The position numbers were made by a program, and so were the translations under genes. 64,000 bases of DNA from Zonotrichia leucophrys gambelii (lineage: Eukaryota; Chordata; Aves; Passeriformes; Passerellidae), in the NCBI RefSeq assembly GCF_028769735.1, contig NC_088178.1:24130357-24194356 (forward strand), in the 5' to 3' direction. Shown in pieces: positions 1 through 12,425 of this stretch (the stretch's first letter is position 1; each line of letters begins with the position of its first letter). The notes under the pieces were generated by a model. That model saw only the letters and a list, made by a program, of their open reading frames with translations, was not told the DNA's origin and did no database searches.

Positions 1-3000
1 AAGCTCATATAAAGTTTCACCTGAAAAAATCCGTTCTATAAACATTGAGCGATTTGGCCTCAGTGTACAGAACAAGGTATTCCAGGGTCACATGGATATT
101 TGTGTCTTTTTTGCACTTTCTCACATTATTTGTGCATTTGCTGCTGCATTTTTCTGTTCATCAAGGCCTAGAACAGGCTGGAATGAACCCCCAGATTCAC
201 CCTGAGCACCTGCATGGCAAGGGCGTGGTCCAAGGTGGCCCCACCTGTGAGTGCCACACCAGGACAGTGACACTGCCCTCTGCTCCCACACTGAACTGAG
301 CCTTCCTGTGCAGGGCATCTGACACCAAACCTCACCAGGACATTCTTCCAGCATCGTCCAGAAAACAATAATAATAATCATAGAGGAATGATTGGCTAAC
401 AAGTTTTAGGGGGCAAGATAATTTTATAGAACTACACAGGTTGATTAAGAATACTATTAATATACAAGTTTATTTAATTTGGTTAGATTTTTTTGGCGTT
501 GGAATCCTTCTGCAAGATTGGAAATAATTCACAAACGTTATCTCTCCAATATAACAACCACAGTAAAATGACATTGAATTGCATATTAATTAGCCAAAAC
601 TGAACTTTCTCCACATTTTCTACTTCATACCCTGTAGAATTTTATGTTGTTAGAATATAGTAGCCTATATTTGCTCTTACTAGGAAGTCATGCAGATAAA
701 GAAGACCAAATCACAATTATCAAATTACAATAATACAGCTTTCTGATTTCAGCATTCTTCCTTTCTCAGAAGAAGCAACAATTTAACATATGTCTTCCAG
801 TTATTATTATCAGTTAGCAAAGCTTGTTACAGAACTGTCAAAGAACACAATATTGCTTTTCTCCTCATCTAGGTTAAATCAGCCAAAACTGAATAGGTTG
901 CAAAAGATAATGCTTGTTCTCCCTCCTCTTTCTTTACTCAGCTGGTTCATTCTTCATTAGTCTGACTCAGAGAAGATAACCTAACACAATTTTTCCAACA
1001 GTATTTAAGTTTCCCCGTGCTGCTGAAATAATATCAGTTATTGTTACATTCTATCTGAAATAGTATCTATTATTCCTGATACCTGTTGAAGCATGGCAGA
1101 CTATTATAAAATAGCATCCCTACAAAGGAAAGTCCAGCTCAGCCACTGTGATTCAGGATGACACATACTTTGTTCAGTTTTAAGGAGTAATCAGAGGTGT
1201 GGGCTTAAATCCAATTAGTGTGCTTCAAAGAAGATAATGTCAAAATGCCTCAAATGGTGATTCCACCATGTAACACTGAAGCTCTAAACTTCTGGGAGCC
1301 TTGGATTTCTGGAACTATAAAATGAAAACAAAAGTACCTTGTAAAGCACACAGTGATCTCCTGCTGTAAAGGACTATAAGCAAAAGTTATTATTAACTAG
1401 GCTAACATTCTAAATAGAAAATAAGATCAACATATTCATATCCTAAGTATCTAGATGTCATTGTGACACTGCAGCTATATGGGACAGACACTTTTAATTG
1501 AACTCCTCATAGTCATTGAGAATATTCTCCTTTTCCTGCCATCTAATCAGTTCTGACCCCTCTGGCATCCACTCTCACTGACCTGTGGCCAATTGAGTGA
1601 CAGAGCATTTGCCCACTTGCCACACTCATTCATAGAAACTTTCACAAGCTGACGGCCTGACCCAAAACCAACAGAAACTGTAGTTATGCAGAAATTTTTC
1701 CTCTGATTTCTGCTCTGGACCAGGCACTGAAGAATTGGTATCTGTCAACATAGACCCCTGTCCTAAAGAAAATATTTAGAGTGCACAGCTGAAGTTGGAG
1801 TTTTGGGAAAGAAACATTTCATGTCCAAAAGAGCATGCAGACTGAAAAAGTACAAACATCAGGACAAAGCTCTGGATCCCAGTTCTTTTGAATGTTAAAT
1901 ATATATAAATATAAATTAAGACATTTCAGAAGAAAAAAATAGGAAGCATTTTGGAAAGGCAGATTCACAAATATCTTTCAAGGAGGGTACTGGTAGAGGA
2001 AATTGTAAAAATGGGAAACCTTGACTAAAATAAAATGGACAAAATGTTTGCTGATGAAAATGAAATGCAAATGTGAGGAAAGGAAATAAATTGATCACTA
2101 AATCCAAAGGGATAAAGAAGAGCTTACAGATGGGAATAATGAAAAACAAAACAAATGCTAATGGCATACCGATAACATGGAGTCCTAGAGGTGATAACAG
2201 CAAGATTTGATTTGATACAGCAGTTAATGTACAGGCTCAAGGAGTGAGGCTCAACACTCTCTCAACATACACAAGAAGATACTTTTACACAAATGCAGAG
2301 AGTAAAGAGAACTAACAGGCAGGACAGCATAGAGATAATCAAGTAAGAGGATGAGAAGTGTCTGGGATGAGTGAGAACCGCCCTGAAGCTACTGCAACAG
2401 AAGGGCCACTGAAATACACACAGTAATAACCAGAAGTCAAGTTCCAACTTGCTATCAGCTTTTATTTCTCAGACAAAAGTATAAATTAATTATAACATTG
2501 CTGCCCCATTCCTTGTTTTAACTTTACTTTTAGTAAGGAGCACAGCTACCATCCATCACCCCGGCGAGCTCAGGCACAAAGCTCTGGTGTTCTGACAGCA
2601 ATGGATCTGTAACAGCACAAACTCCAGAGTGAACTCACCCTCCAATCTCAAGACATTTTGGGATGTGCTAACACTGCTACATAATCTGATTTAACTGTAC
2701 CTACACAAGAGGCCATCAGCCCAGTGCAGGTACATGGGCAGTTTTATGTTGCATTGAAGGTGTTTCATTATACAGCTTAACATAATATGAAATACATATG
2801 TAAAGCCTATATAATTGGATCCTAATGTAATAAAAACTGCAAGTAAGAAGAAAGACCAAAAAGGAACACTAGTGTCAAAAAGAATTCTTAGTCAATCATT
2901 CAAAAAACTCACTGTGAACATAATTTCTTAAGCTGACCACCAAAATGCTAAAAGGAAAAGGAAAAAACCCTAGATGTACTATTCCTATTCTCCATATTTT

Positions 3001-3845
3001 ATATTGCATTGATGATAAAGGCTTAAAAGTTTTTCACATCAGAAATATGACATTCAGTCACAATCCTAAAAAGGCTACTAAAATGAATTATTCATAACAT
3101 AATACAGTAGCAACAATCAACATTCAAACCAATTTTTTTTTAAAACAGAATAAATTATTCTTCTTATGAAAAAGTTACATTTTCAGATGAGAAAAAAGAG
3201 ATGTGATTCCACCAGAAACTGTTAGAACATAATAATAACCCTTAATATATTATGGTAATTTACCTTCACATTATGTTATTGTAGTAGATACTGGAATTCC
3301 AGTAGCTGTCTAAAGAACACACAGTGATAATTTATGGTTTGTTCCCAGTTTGTTTTCAGAAATACAAACACTAAATCAAAATTAGCATGCTAAAGGCTGA
3401 ACCTAGAAGGCAATTAGGTTACTAAATAGCATCGATAAATGCAAAATGAAGCTCTGCGTGTATCCAAAACAATGTGCTTCCCACCTAATAACTTGTATCC
3501 AAATTCTTGTTAGGCTGAGCAAAAAAAATTCCAAAATATTTTCTCCTGAAATCAGATAGTATCCATCCAAGAATAAAAATACTTTTTGTTTATGAAACAC
3601 CTCTTCTGAAGTATGTTTTCCAGACAGTATTCTTTCAAAAGTACAGACCACTGTTTATTTCACAGCGTTTTGTCTCTTCTTGCATTAGAGTGGCAGCTCA
3701 AACAAGCAAAGATCTTAATTTGGCTTGTTAACTTTGGAACAGCAGGCAGTTGAGAATTTTTAAGTGATTTAAAGAACAACAAGAACAGAATCTATCTGAA
3801 GTGTATTCTAATTTCAGGGCAAAAAAAGAGAAAGTATTAATCTTG

Positions 3846-4025
3846 TAAGTGATCTCAGGGATTTCTGGAGATGGTCTAGTCCTACAAGAGGGTCAGCATG
3901 AGGAGGCTGCCCTGAGCTGCATCTGCCCAGGTTTTGAACACCTCTGTGGATGGAGACTCCACAGCCCCTCTGTGCAGCTTGTGCCAGTGTCTTCAGCCCA
4001 CTGGGAAAAAAATCAAACATGACCA
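3846..4025 (-). mobile_element. CR1 LINE 3' fragment (antisense)
   Basis: The plus strand reads as the reverse of a CR1 3' region: a GGTCTAGTCC-like segment, then GGTTTTGAACACCTCTGTGG, ATGGAGACTCCACAGCC and CAGCTTGTGCCAGTG. These are hallmark strings of the CR1 3' tail in birds. The copy is 5'-truncated and diverged. It directly abuts a second CR1 fragment in the opposite orientation. Confidence 0.8.
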
Positions 4026-4420
4026 CTCAAAGGGTAGGATTTACAAGGAAAGGGTGAGGGAGCTGGGCCTGTTCAACCCTGGGAAGACATAACTGAGAGG
4101 GGCCCTCATCTGCCTGTCAGTGTCTGCAGGGAGGGATCAGAGCAAGGACCAGGCTCTGCTCGGTGGTGCCCAGCAATGGCACAAGAGGACGGGCAGAAAC
4201 TGAGGGACAGGAAATTCCACCTGGACACGAGGAAGAATTTTCCTGTGCAGTGGCTGAGCAGTGGAAAAGGATGCCCAGACAGGGTGTGGAATCTCCCTCA
4301 CTGGAAATATTCCAGAACTGTGTGCACACAACCCTGTGCCATGTGCTTGAGCAGGAAGGTGGGACAAGGTGACCCACTGTGGTCCCTTCCCACCATCCTG
4401 GGACTCTGTGAAAGGTGTTC
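4026..4420 (+). mobile_element. CR1 LINE 3' fragment (sense)
   Basis: Sense-strand CR1 sequence: AGCTGGGCCTGTTCAACCCT, a segment related to TCAGTGGTGCCCAGCAA, TTCCACCTGGACACGAGGA, then TGGAATCTCC and a degraded ...GGGACTCTGTGAAAG end. The ORF2 3' end and 3' UTR are recognisable, but there is no intact reading frame. Confidence 0.85.
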
Positions 4421-5727
4421 CTGTATCTGGGGCTGGGCAGGAAGTACAAGGATCATTGCTGTCCCAGCTGGTGCTGCCTGAGCCTTGTCCTGAGCCAAGA
4501 GCAGCACCACATGTTGGGTCACACAGTGGCAGAGAAGCAGCAGCTCAGCACCACTGTGCCCATGGCCAGGGCAAGGGCTCACGTGAACATTTCTAATGGT
4601 TCTTCTCTGCTTTAGTCCCTTTCCTTCTGTTCCCCTATTCTTTACAGCATCCCTGTTTGATCAAATCTAGTAGACATAGTACAAGATATGAAATTTCCTA
4701 CATTTCAGTCTGAATTTGGCTCACATAGATCTGATGCAAAGCACTCTCAACGTTTCTCAGCCATTTTGCACTCATTTCACACAGCTGAAATTCACTACAA
4801 AAGGCACTAGGCAGACAAGAACCAGGGCTTTTGTGTTCCTGTCTTCTGCAAAACAGGGATAATATTACAGGTTACTGAACTAACTGAACAAAATACCACT
4901 ATTTAGTGAAGCAGAATATTTCAATGTTCTCCCAAGATGAAAATAAAGCCTTTCCAATACCTCTTAGCTCCCAAATATTTACTGTTCAGGTGCTACTTTT
5001 TCTTTTATTCTGAATACAGCCACTCCTTGTGATAGTCTATATAGCACCATCTGCATAAGCAGAGTAAAGAACACTTCAACTTCTTCTAGTTCTGAAGGGC
5101 TCTGATTTCAAAAGACAGAGGTTAAGCATACAAACAGGACAGTGAAGGCAGAGTACTTTACTACTTTCAGGAAATAGCAAGGAGCAGCATTCCTGGCAAA
5201 ATAAACAACTCCAGAATTTTTCCACTGGCACTGCTCTACATTGTATTTTCCCTGGGTTTGAGAAGCCAGCAAGATGAAATTTGGGAAGGGTGGTTGGCAG
5301 CTCTTTTAGAGGCTCAAAATCACATAAAAACCTAAGGTACAGTTAAGGTCTGCACTGTACCCATCAGAAGAGATTGACCTGGACCTACCAATCACTCAAA
5401 ACTAACACGATTGTCTATTTTAAGAAGCAATTATTCAAAGCAATTATTTCCTTAGTCAGTAACTGAGGCAGAGGTCACCTGTTATTCTACAGAGTAACCA
5501 CAGATTTATTCAAATCCAGGGATTCTATATGAGAAGAATTTTGCATCTCCTCATTAGTGACTTCCAATGGTGTTAAAAAATCTTTAGGTACAGCACAAAT
5601 TCATCTAGACATTTTTCCTTCATACTTTTAACTGTCCCAGCCTTCTATTCTGTCACTATATATACATACCTCTATACATTCCTGATTCCTGATGTCACAT
5701 TCATGTTCATGTTAACATGTGCAGTTT

Positions 5728-5847
5728 GAAATAAACACAGCTGCATTTATGTCAATGATTTTATATTCAAATATATCTGATTATGCTGAAATAAACACAG
5801 CTGCATTTATTTCAGTGATTGTACATTCAGATAAGGATATTTGTTCA
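5728..5847. repeat. Two-copy 60-bp tandem duplication
   Basis: The segment starting GAAATAAACACAGCTGCATT is repeated exactly 60 bp later, with only a few differences over the following bases. It lies in AGBL4 intron 2. Confidence 0.85.
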
Positions 5848-6634
5848 GTGTAATGTAATGTTCCTTCACACTGGCAGGGACATTGCTATTCTTTCTTGTA
5901 TTTCCCTCTATCATTTTTCCAGATGGAAAATTTTGAACAGAGCCAGAAAAATGGAAACCAGAAAATTTATCTCCGAACCTGATATGTAAGAAAATACTTT
6001 TACTTATTCTCAAAAACTACTTTGCCATCTTTATAGAAAGTATCTTTGTCATTGAGGGTCTTTTTAATTCCTTCTCTGTCAGAGAAGAAGCTTACAAAAA
6101 TCCCATGAAAACTTTTAAATCTGATGGAAATCTAGTATCAGGAATGTGCAAAATCTTAAGAATAGATCTGCATCAGGTCTGTTGCTGGACAACACCACCT
6201 TCAGCCACTGTCCTCCTTAGAAAAAAATTTGAATAGAAACAAGAACTGTAAGATTTTCCTTCGTATTATTTGATCAAACTGTAGTTTTGCATGATGTTAA
6301 TTTTGGCTTGCAACTATAACCTCAAATCTGTTTTTGGAAAATAACACAACGTTATTAAATGTACTAACAGTGATAAACCATTGTTAATCACATGTATCTA
6401 TCAGGTGAGATCAAGGTCCAGCTCAGTAACTGCCAGAAATGGATCCCTATAGAGGAGCATAAGAAAATCATCATTGGAAGACACCTCCCAGTATAATTCC
6501 CTAATTTACAAGGCACAGTTTATGAACCTTCTGAGCCAGAAATGGTGTCAGTGTTTAGTAGCTCTCAACTGATCTTTCTTTCCTGGGCTTGTCAGTTTGT
6601 TTTTTTATTGAAAGTATGACACATGTCAAGTTTT

Positions 6635-6865
6635 AGCATCCACAATGTTCTGCAGGAAGAAGTTCCACAGTTTAATTAAACAACATGTAAGGAATCATTC
6701 TCCTTTGTTTGCTTTCAACATATTAACTTCTAGTTTCATTTGATGGCCCTTAGTTTTTTGTACAAAGAGAACAGACAGGGAAACACTGATATTTTAACTA
6801 GAAATCATGATTTTACAGACCTTTAATATATTATTCCTCAGTTGCCTTTTTTCTAGACTAGGGAT
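6635..6865 (-). mobile_element. Ancient CR1/L3-type LINE remnant
   Basis: The plus strand carries, in order, GAAGAAGTTCCACAGTTTAA, a CTTTGTTTGCTTTCAACATA segment, TAGTTTCATTTGATGGCCCT, ATCATGATTTTACAGACCT, and a CTCAGTTGCCTTTTTTCTAG segment. This is the collinear order of the old L3/CR1 families shared by amniotes, in reverse orientation. It is clearly a different, older family than the ordinary bird CR1 copies nearby. Confidence 0.75.
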
Positions 6866-9800
6866 CCATACTGTATTTAGTTGTTTCTTATACTGAGATT
6901 GTTAAAAATCAGCTGTGAGCTTACAATATCTCATCACAGACATTTCTGATTTTGTTTCCAGTTGCTTATTCTGGTCCCTCTCAGGTCAGTCAAAGAGCAA
7001 ATCAACACATGTGCTTCAATACCAGCTGAGGAGATACAAACACTTGGGAAGAGGGAGGAAAGGATTGGTCCTGAAGAAGGTTGCATGAGAATCAAATGGT
7101 AAACTGACTGTAAAAATCATAATTGTCACAACAACTGCAATTATCATCCTAGTTCTTTGCTTTCATTGTTAGAGTAATACTTTCTGCATTTTCTTTAGTT
7201 CCATAGGTCATTAATATCTATTTTCCACAAGTTATGCTATCTGACTAATGCCATATGTGTTGGCTGGCATCACACTGACATCAAGCACTCCCCATTTGTA
7301 AAAATGCCTTCCATACTATATCTGTTTAGATATTTAAAAGGTTAATATTTAGTTCCATTTGCAATGCTGACCTAGCAAGAAAGAAATTAATTTGGCATTA
7401 CAGCAGTAACATCAATTTCCCATGTAACTTTAGTAATGCATTTACTGGAAAGAGATTAATATCAATTCCATAAATCATTCACGTGCTTTTTCCGGAGTTT
7501 GAGACATCTGAGTAATGTCATATATGTTAACTGATAGCACTCTGTGCATGCTACATCCATTAATCTATGCCTAGTGTCATCATTAAAACACACAAAAAAA
7601 TTAAAATCAATCTTTTGCTGTTACTTTTTTCTGACTTTTAACTTGCAGTAGTCCAAAGGTATTGATACTCTGGTAGAGTAAAACTGCTCTGAACAGGGAA
7701 CAGACATGTTCAGAAATGGGAAATATTTGCTAAATTATCCCCACTGGCAGCAATAACCACTTCATGCCTTTCTGTGAAATGTGACATAAATTACTGTCAA
7801 AAAAGAAGGAAATAACTAAAATGTTTCATTAATCAGACACACCTTGATGCCCCAAAAGCAGGCTGAAAACAGACATCATTACTGAAATAACACAAAGACT
7901 TTCATTCCTTTGTTTCTACTTTACAGATGAGCATCCTTGTAGAAGTGAAAGACAAAACAGTTCCACCTGACTTAGTGATTCTAGATATACATGAGATAAT
8001 AAAACAGGAAATTTGGAATATCAACTATTTTTGCTCCAAAACACAGTTTAGCCTACTACTAAAAGTGTTTGCACTGGAAGAAAGTATCCTTACACAGCTT
8101 TTGCACTTTCTATTTCTACTGAGGTGCCATTATGACACTTGCCTGTATTGCTTTATTCCTGTTCTAGGGTATCATCACAGTGCTGCTGAAATCAGGGGAA
8201 AGAAGGGTTTTTCTGTTCATTTAAACACAAACACACAGAGGGTCAGATTGTTTAATAATTTTGCAAGCACACTACAATTCTATGTTAGATGGCAAAAATA
8301 CAACTATTTCCTAGGTTGGATTTCAGTTTTCCTTTGAGCATGATACTTAACAATATCATCGTATGTGCTGTCTTAGTTTTCATTTTTAAGTTTTATCAAA
8401 CAAAAATTTCTATTTCAGAAAATGCTTTGCAAATCAAATTTTACAATATTTTACAAATTACAACTAAGAATAATCACCCCTAATTTTAGCTGTCTAAAGT
8501 TACATGTCAAGTCTTAACAACTGGGACAGAAGCAGCCCCAAAGGGCAATCCATCCTATATTATCTGTGCTTTTGTTCAGAAGATATCTTTCATGGTAAAG
8601 CTCAATGGCCTATTTCACGCCTCTAAGTGGTTACAATGAGATCAGCGGAATTACAATCACTTATTGCAATTTTGAGTGTTGTGCAAAGTGTTTTATAAGT
8701 ACATTATCCTATTTTTGAAATATAGAAGGATATTTAAAACCTTAACAAAAATGATACGAGGGTACTTCTCAGTCATATGAGATCTCTTAATACATTGTAA
8801 GTTTTAACTTTTTCCAACTGATTAATATCATTTGCAATCCGTCAGCACTGAATTTTTTTATCAGGCTTCTAATGCAAAATATTTTACAAACCTGCTGCAG
8901 GAAAAGACAAACCAATGTTTGTGAATCATTTTCATTGCAAGGTGGTGGTACAGCAGTTAACATAATTTGAGGCTTACAGTAATTGAGATTGAATCTAAAA
9001 TTTTACAAAACTTTAATTACAATCTTTTGAACATAAACCACAATACAGAAATTACCCAATCATAACATTTTTTCATAAAAAAAATAAGAATTCATCCAAA
9101 GGATAGAAGATTTAATGACTCTTGGCGGAGTTCCACTTTTTGGTTGAAATGAGAATAAAAGCAGACAGCAGCTTCATTTCTAATTTCAAGAAACACAGTA
9201 TTTTTTAACAGTTAAACAGCATTATATTTGATTAACAAGCCAAAATATATATTTTCAAAGCCTTATTAAAAGCCCCTGTATTTAACAGTGTAAATGCTGA
9301 GATTTACAAACCTCTGTGAGCCAACACTGCTCCTTCAATTCTCAAAAGTAATTATAAAACAAGCAATTTGAGCCACAAGCAGCAGAAACTGTCGAGCTTG
9401 GGGTTTTTAACCATGCTCACAGCACATCCCAGTCTGCAGCCTGACTCCAGCTCCCTGCCATATTCCCTGTCCATCCCAGGCCAGGCAGGGCTGGAGTGCA
9501 GCCCTGAGCATGCCGGAGCCACCAACCACCCCATCCCTGGGGACTGCAGCCCAGTGACACCAGGCAAAAGCAACATTTGGACCTGCCCAGCATTTTTCTG
9601 CAGCAAAGCTACACCTGGCAGAGTCAGCCCAAGGTTTTCATCTGCCAGTTCTCTCCATGGACAGCCCAGGGAGGCAGAAGCTGGAGAACAACCAGAGCCC
9701 ACCTCTGTGATGGAGCCAGGAAGGCAAGTGGTGGCTATACCCTGCAAACAGCCTTGGCACAATGAGAAGAAAGGTGGGGCTTTTTAAGAGCTAAGTAATT

Positions 9801-11106
9801 CAGTTTATGCTTTCTTTGTTCACTTTGCAAAATATATAGAAAAAGCTTCTCATGCATCATGTTAAATTCACTAAAAATTTGTGACCTCATGCAGAAGCAA
9901 AGTTATTGCAGATATGTAAGCTCCCAGAAAAACAACTGGCTTCCAGCTCTGGAGGTATCATCTCCAAAAACATCTCTTACAGTTAAAATGACTAAGCAGA
10001 TAAAACAGCTCTTAGCCACAATACAGAATAGGCTGCTGACTTAATGGATGGCATCAGAAATCACAAGCACTAAAGCAACACAAAACAGTAGGGGCAGCTG
10101 GCTAAACTAGACTTTGAAGTCCTTTAGATAAAATGTCTGAAATACCAACTCACCTTGAGTATGAAATGCCAGATTCTTTGAGGAGCATGTTCATATCAAA
10201 ATCTGGGCCCTCCTTAATCAGGAAGGACATTTTTGCATGGCAGAAATTAATACATCCTTTTACCTAGAGCACTGTATTGGGCAAAATTCCCATTTTGACA
10301 GAACAGAGGGTGGGATGAGAGGTAAACATTTGTACAGTTGTGCATTGCTGCTAAACTGAAACTGTGTTAAAAATTTAATGCATTCATGAATATTAGGAAA
10401 CAGAATTACAACTGACCAAATGTATATATTTCAGATGTATACATTTAAATTTGTACTGTGTATAGGTAGCTGTGCTTCCATTTTTCACTGAAACTAACTC
10501 ATGTTTCTTGCAAAAACTTCAGTTATCGAAAAAGTATGGCTTGGTATGCAAGAAATCTGAATTTTTATCATTTTCTTTCATGCTAATGATAAATCAATGT
10601 AAAAAGTTTCTTTTGGCTGTATAGATTCTTAAATATTAATAAAGATAGCTAGGAAGATTACAGGCAGAACATTAACTATGGGAACTTGAACTATGGGAAG
10701 CACAAATTCCTCACATACTTGCAAGTTGATAATTCTCCATCTTCTTTACTCCTCTGTCAGTTATTAATATGATAAAGGGCTGAGGCCCCTTTCTTCATTT
10801 TCAGTGATTGCATTTATTTCACAGCAATGATTTTTTCCCTAGTAATAGATTCATTAAGGGTAAGTAAAGTGCCAGGCACCAGCTGCACTGGTTCAGCTCC
10901 TTCAGAAAAGGACCTGGAGAGTATAAGGGTTCACAAGTTTTATAGAAGTCAACAGTACCATGCTATTGTGAAAAAGATTGGACTGTCACATTGCAGAAGT
11001 AAATAGATTGCAAGGCATGTCATGTAATAAACTCCACACAGGATTGGCACCAGCTTATCTGGGTATCATGCTCACCTTGGACCACTGCCAATCAAGAAAG
11101 GCAGAA

Positions 11107-11166
11107 AACAGCTGGAGATAGGCCAGAGGAAATAAAAACAGCTGGAGATAGGCCAGAGGAAATAAA
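11107..11166. repeat. Two-copy 30-bp tandem duplication
   Basis: A 30-bp unit containing CAGCTGGAGATAGGCCAGAG is present twice in perfect or near-perfect tandem. It lies just upstream of a decayed CR1 fragment. The lack of divergence suggests a recent slippage event. Confidence 0.9.
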
Positions 11167-11189
11167 GAATGAGAGAAAATTCGGAAAAT

Positions 11190-11400
11190 GTGAGCACTAA
11201 GGAACCATTGAAAAAAATAGCAGTTATTTAACCTGAGGAGGGAAAGGCCAAGGAAAGATATGATAGCAGCTTTCCATTAAGTCAAAGAAAAAAGGAATAA
11301 TCTGCTTTTTGTGCCTATAGGACTGGACAAGAATTAATGCCTTTTTTGTAAGAACATTTCTACATAGAAAGAAAATGTTTCTTATATTGAGCAAATTGCA
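11190..11400 (+). mobile_element. Probable old CR1 LINE fragment
   Basis: Diverged sense CR1-like sequence: ATTTAACCTGAGGAGGGAAA, then GATATGATAGCAGCTTTCCA, then a GACTGGACAAGAATTAATGC segment. The same order occurs in CR1 3' ends (lead-in, 'gctttccagtac', 'gataggacaagg'). Divergence is high and the boundaries are approximate. Confidence 0.5.
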
Positions 11401-11923
11401 GTGTTAGAATGGATTGCTGCTTTCTCATTGAAACTCACTGAAAGTCTCTGAAAAAGATAAATATCTGTCAGGAATGGCAAAAATAGTTTATTTTGCCTCT
11501 CAACAACAGAACAGACTAAAAAGAAATCCCAGTGCCCAATTCTATTTTTCATGATTTTTTTGAAAGCATGGCACTTCAAAACAGCAAGCTGGACATTGGT
11601 TTTCAGACTACATAAAAACACACCTCTGTCTCAAACAAATTCATATTTTTCAATGTTATTTAATACAATAATTATAGCAATTACTAAAATGAAACCACAT
11701 TAAACAGCATTTGTTCTGCATGTATTAATATTTTTTCCTGATTTCTACAAGTTTAATACCCCTTCTCTATTCTGAAATCTATTTACTTCCATTTCTACAA
11801 CATAAAACAGTCATTGAAAAATAGGTGCTTTCTTTCTATCAACCAGACCTTTCAAGAAAGCAGAGAATGGAGCCAAAAAACGAAAATCCCACATTAAAAA
11901 ATATTTAACACAACTTCTATTTT

Positions 11924-12425
11924 AGAATCATAGAGTGGCTTGGGTTGGAAGGGGTCATAAATATAATTTTGTTGCAACTCCCCTGCCTAGGACAGAGCCA
12001 CCATCCACTATCCCAGGGTGCTCAGAGCCCCATCCAACCAGGCCTTGAACACTTCCAGGGATGGGGCAGCCACAGCTTCTCTGGGCAACCTGTGCCTCCC
12101 CAGCCTCATTGTAAACAATTTCTTCCTCATAGCCCACCTAAATCTCACTTTAAACCCCCTTCTGCCTGCCCTGTCTCCACAGACCTTGGTAAAAAGTCTT
12201 TCTCCACCTTTTTTACAGGCCCGCTTTACATCCTGAGAGGCCACAAAAGTCTCCTCAGAGCCTTCTCTCCTCCAGGCCAGGCAAGCCCAGTATTCCCAGC
12301 CTGTGTCCATAGGAAAGGAGCCCCTGGAGCATCTTCATGGCCTCCTCTGGGCCCCTCCAGCAGGTTCCTGTATTTCTTCTTGTGGGGACCCCAGAGCTGG
12401 GGGCAGCACTGCAGGTGGGGTCAGT
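11924..12425 (-). mobile_element. CR1 LINE, 3' half-kilobase, antisense
   Basis: The plus strand starts AGAATCATAGAGTGGCTTGG, the reverse complement of the canonical CR1 3' terminus. It continues CCCATCCAACCAGGCCTTGA, ACACTTCCAGGGATGGGGCA, a TTCTCTGGGCAACCTGTGCC segment, and then CTGCAGGTGGGGTCAGTTTT at the truncation point. This is the best-preserved CR1 in the window. A 188-codon plus-strand frame across it is antisense to the element and not a gene. Confidence 0.95.

Noticed and set aside
7927..8337. 136-codon plus-strand frame preceded by a TTTCTACTTTACAG acceptor-like site
   Set aside because: Length is near the chance maximum for this base composition, there is no recognised domain, and it is antisense within AGBL4 intron 2.
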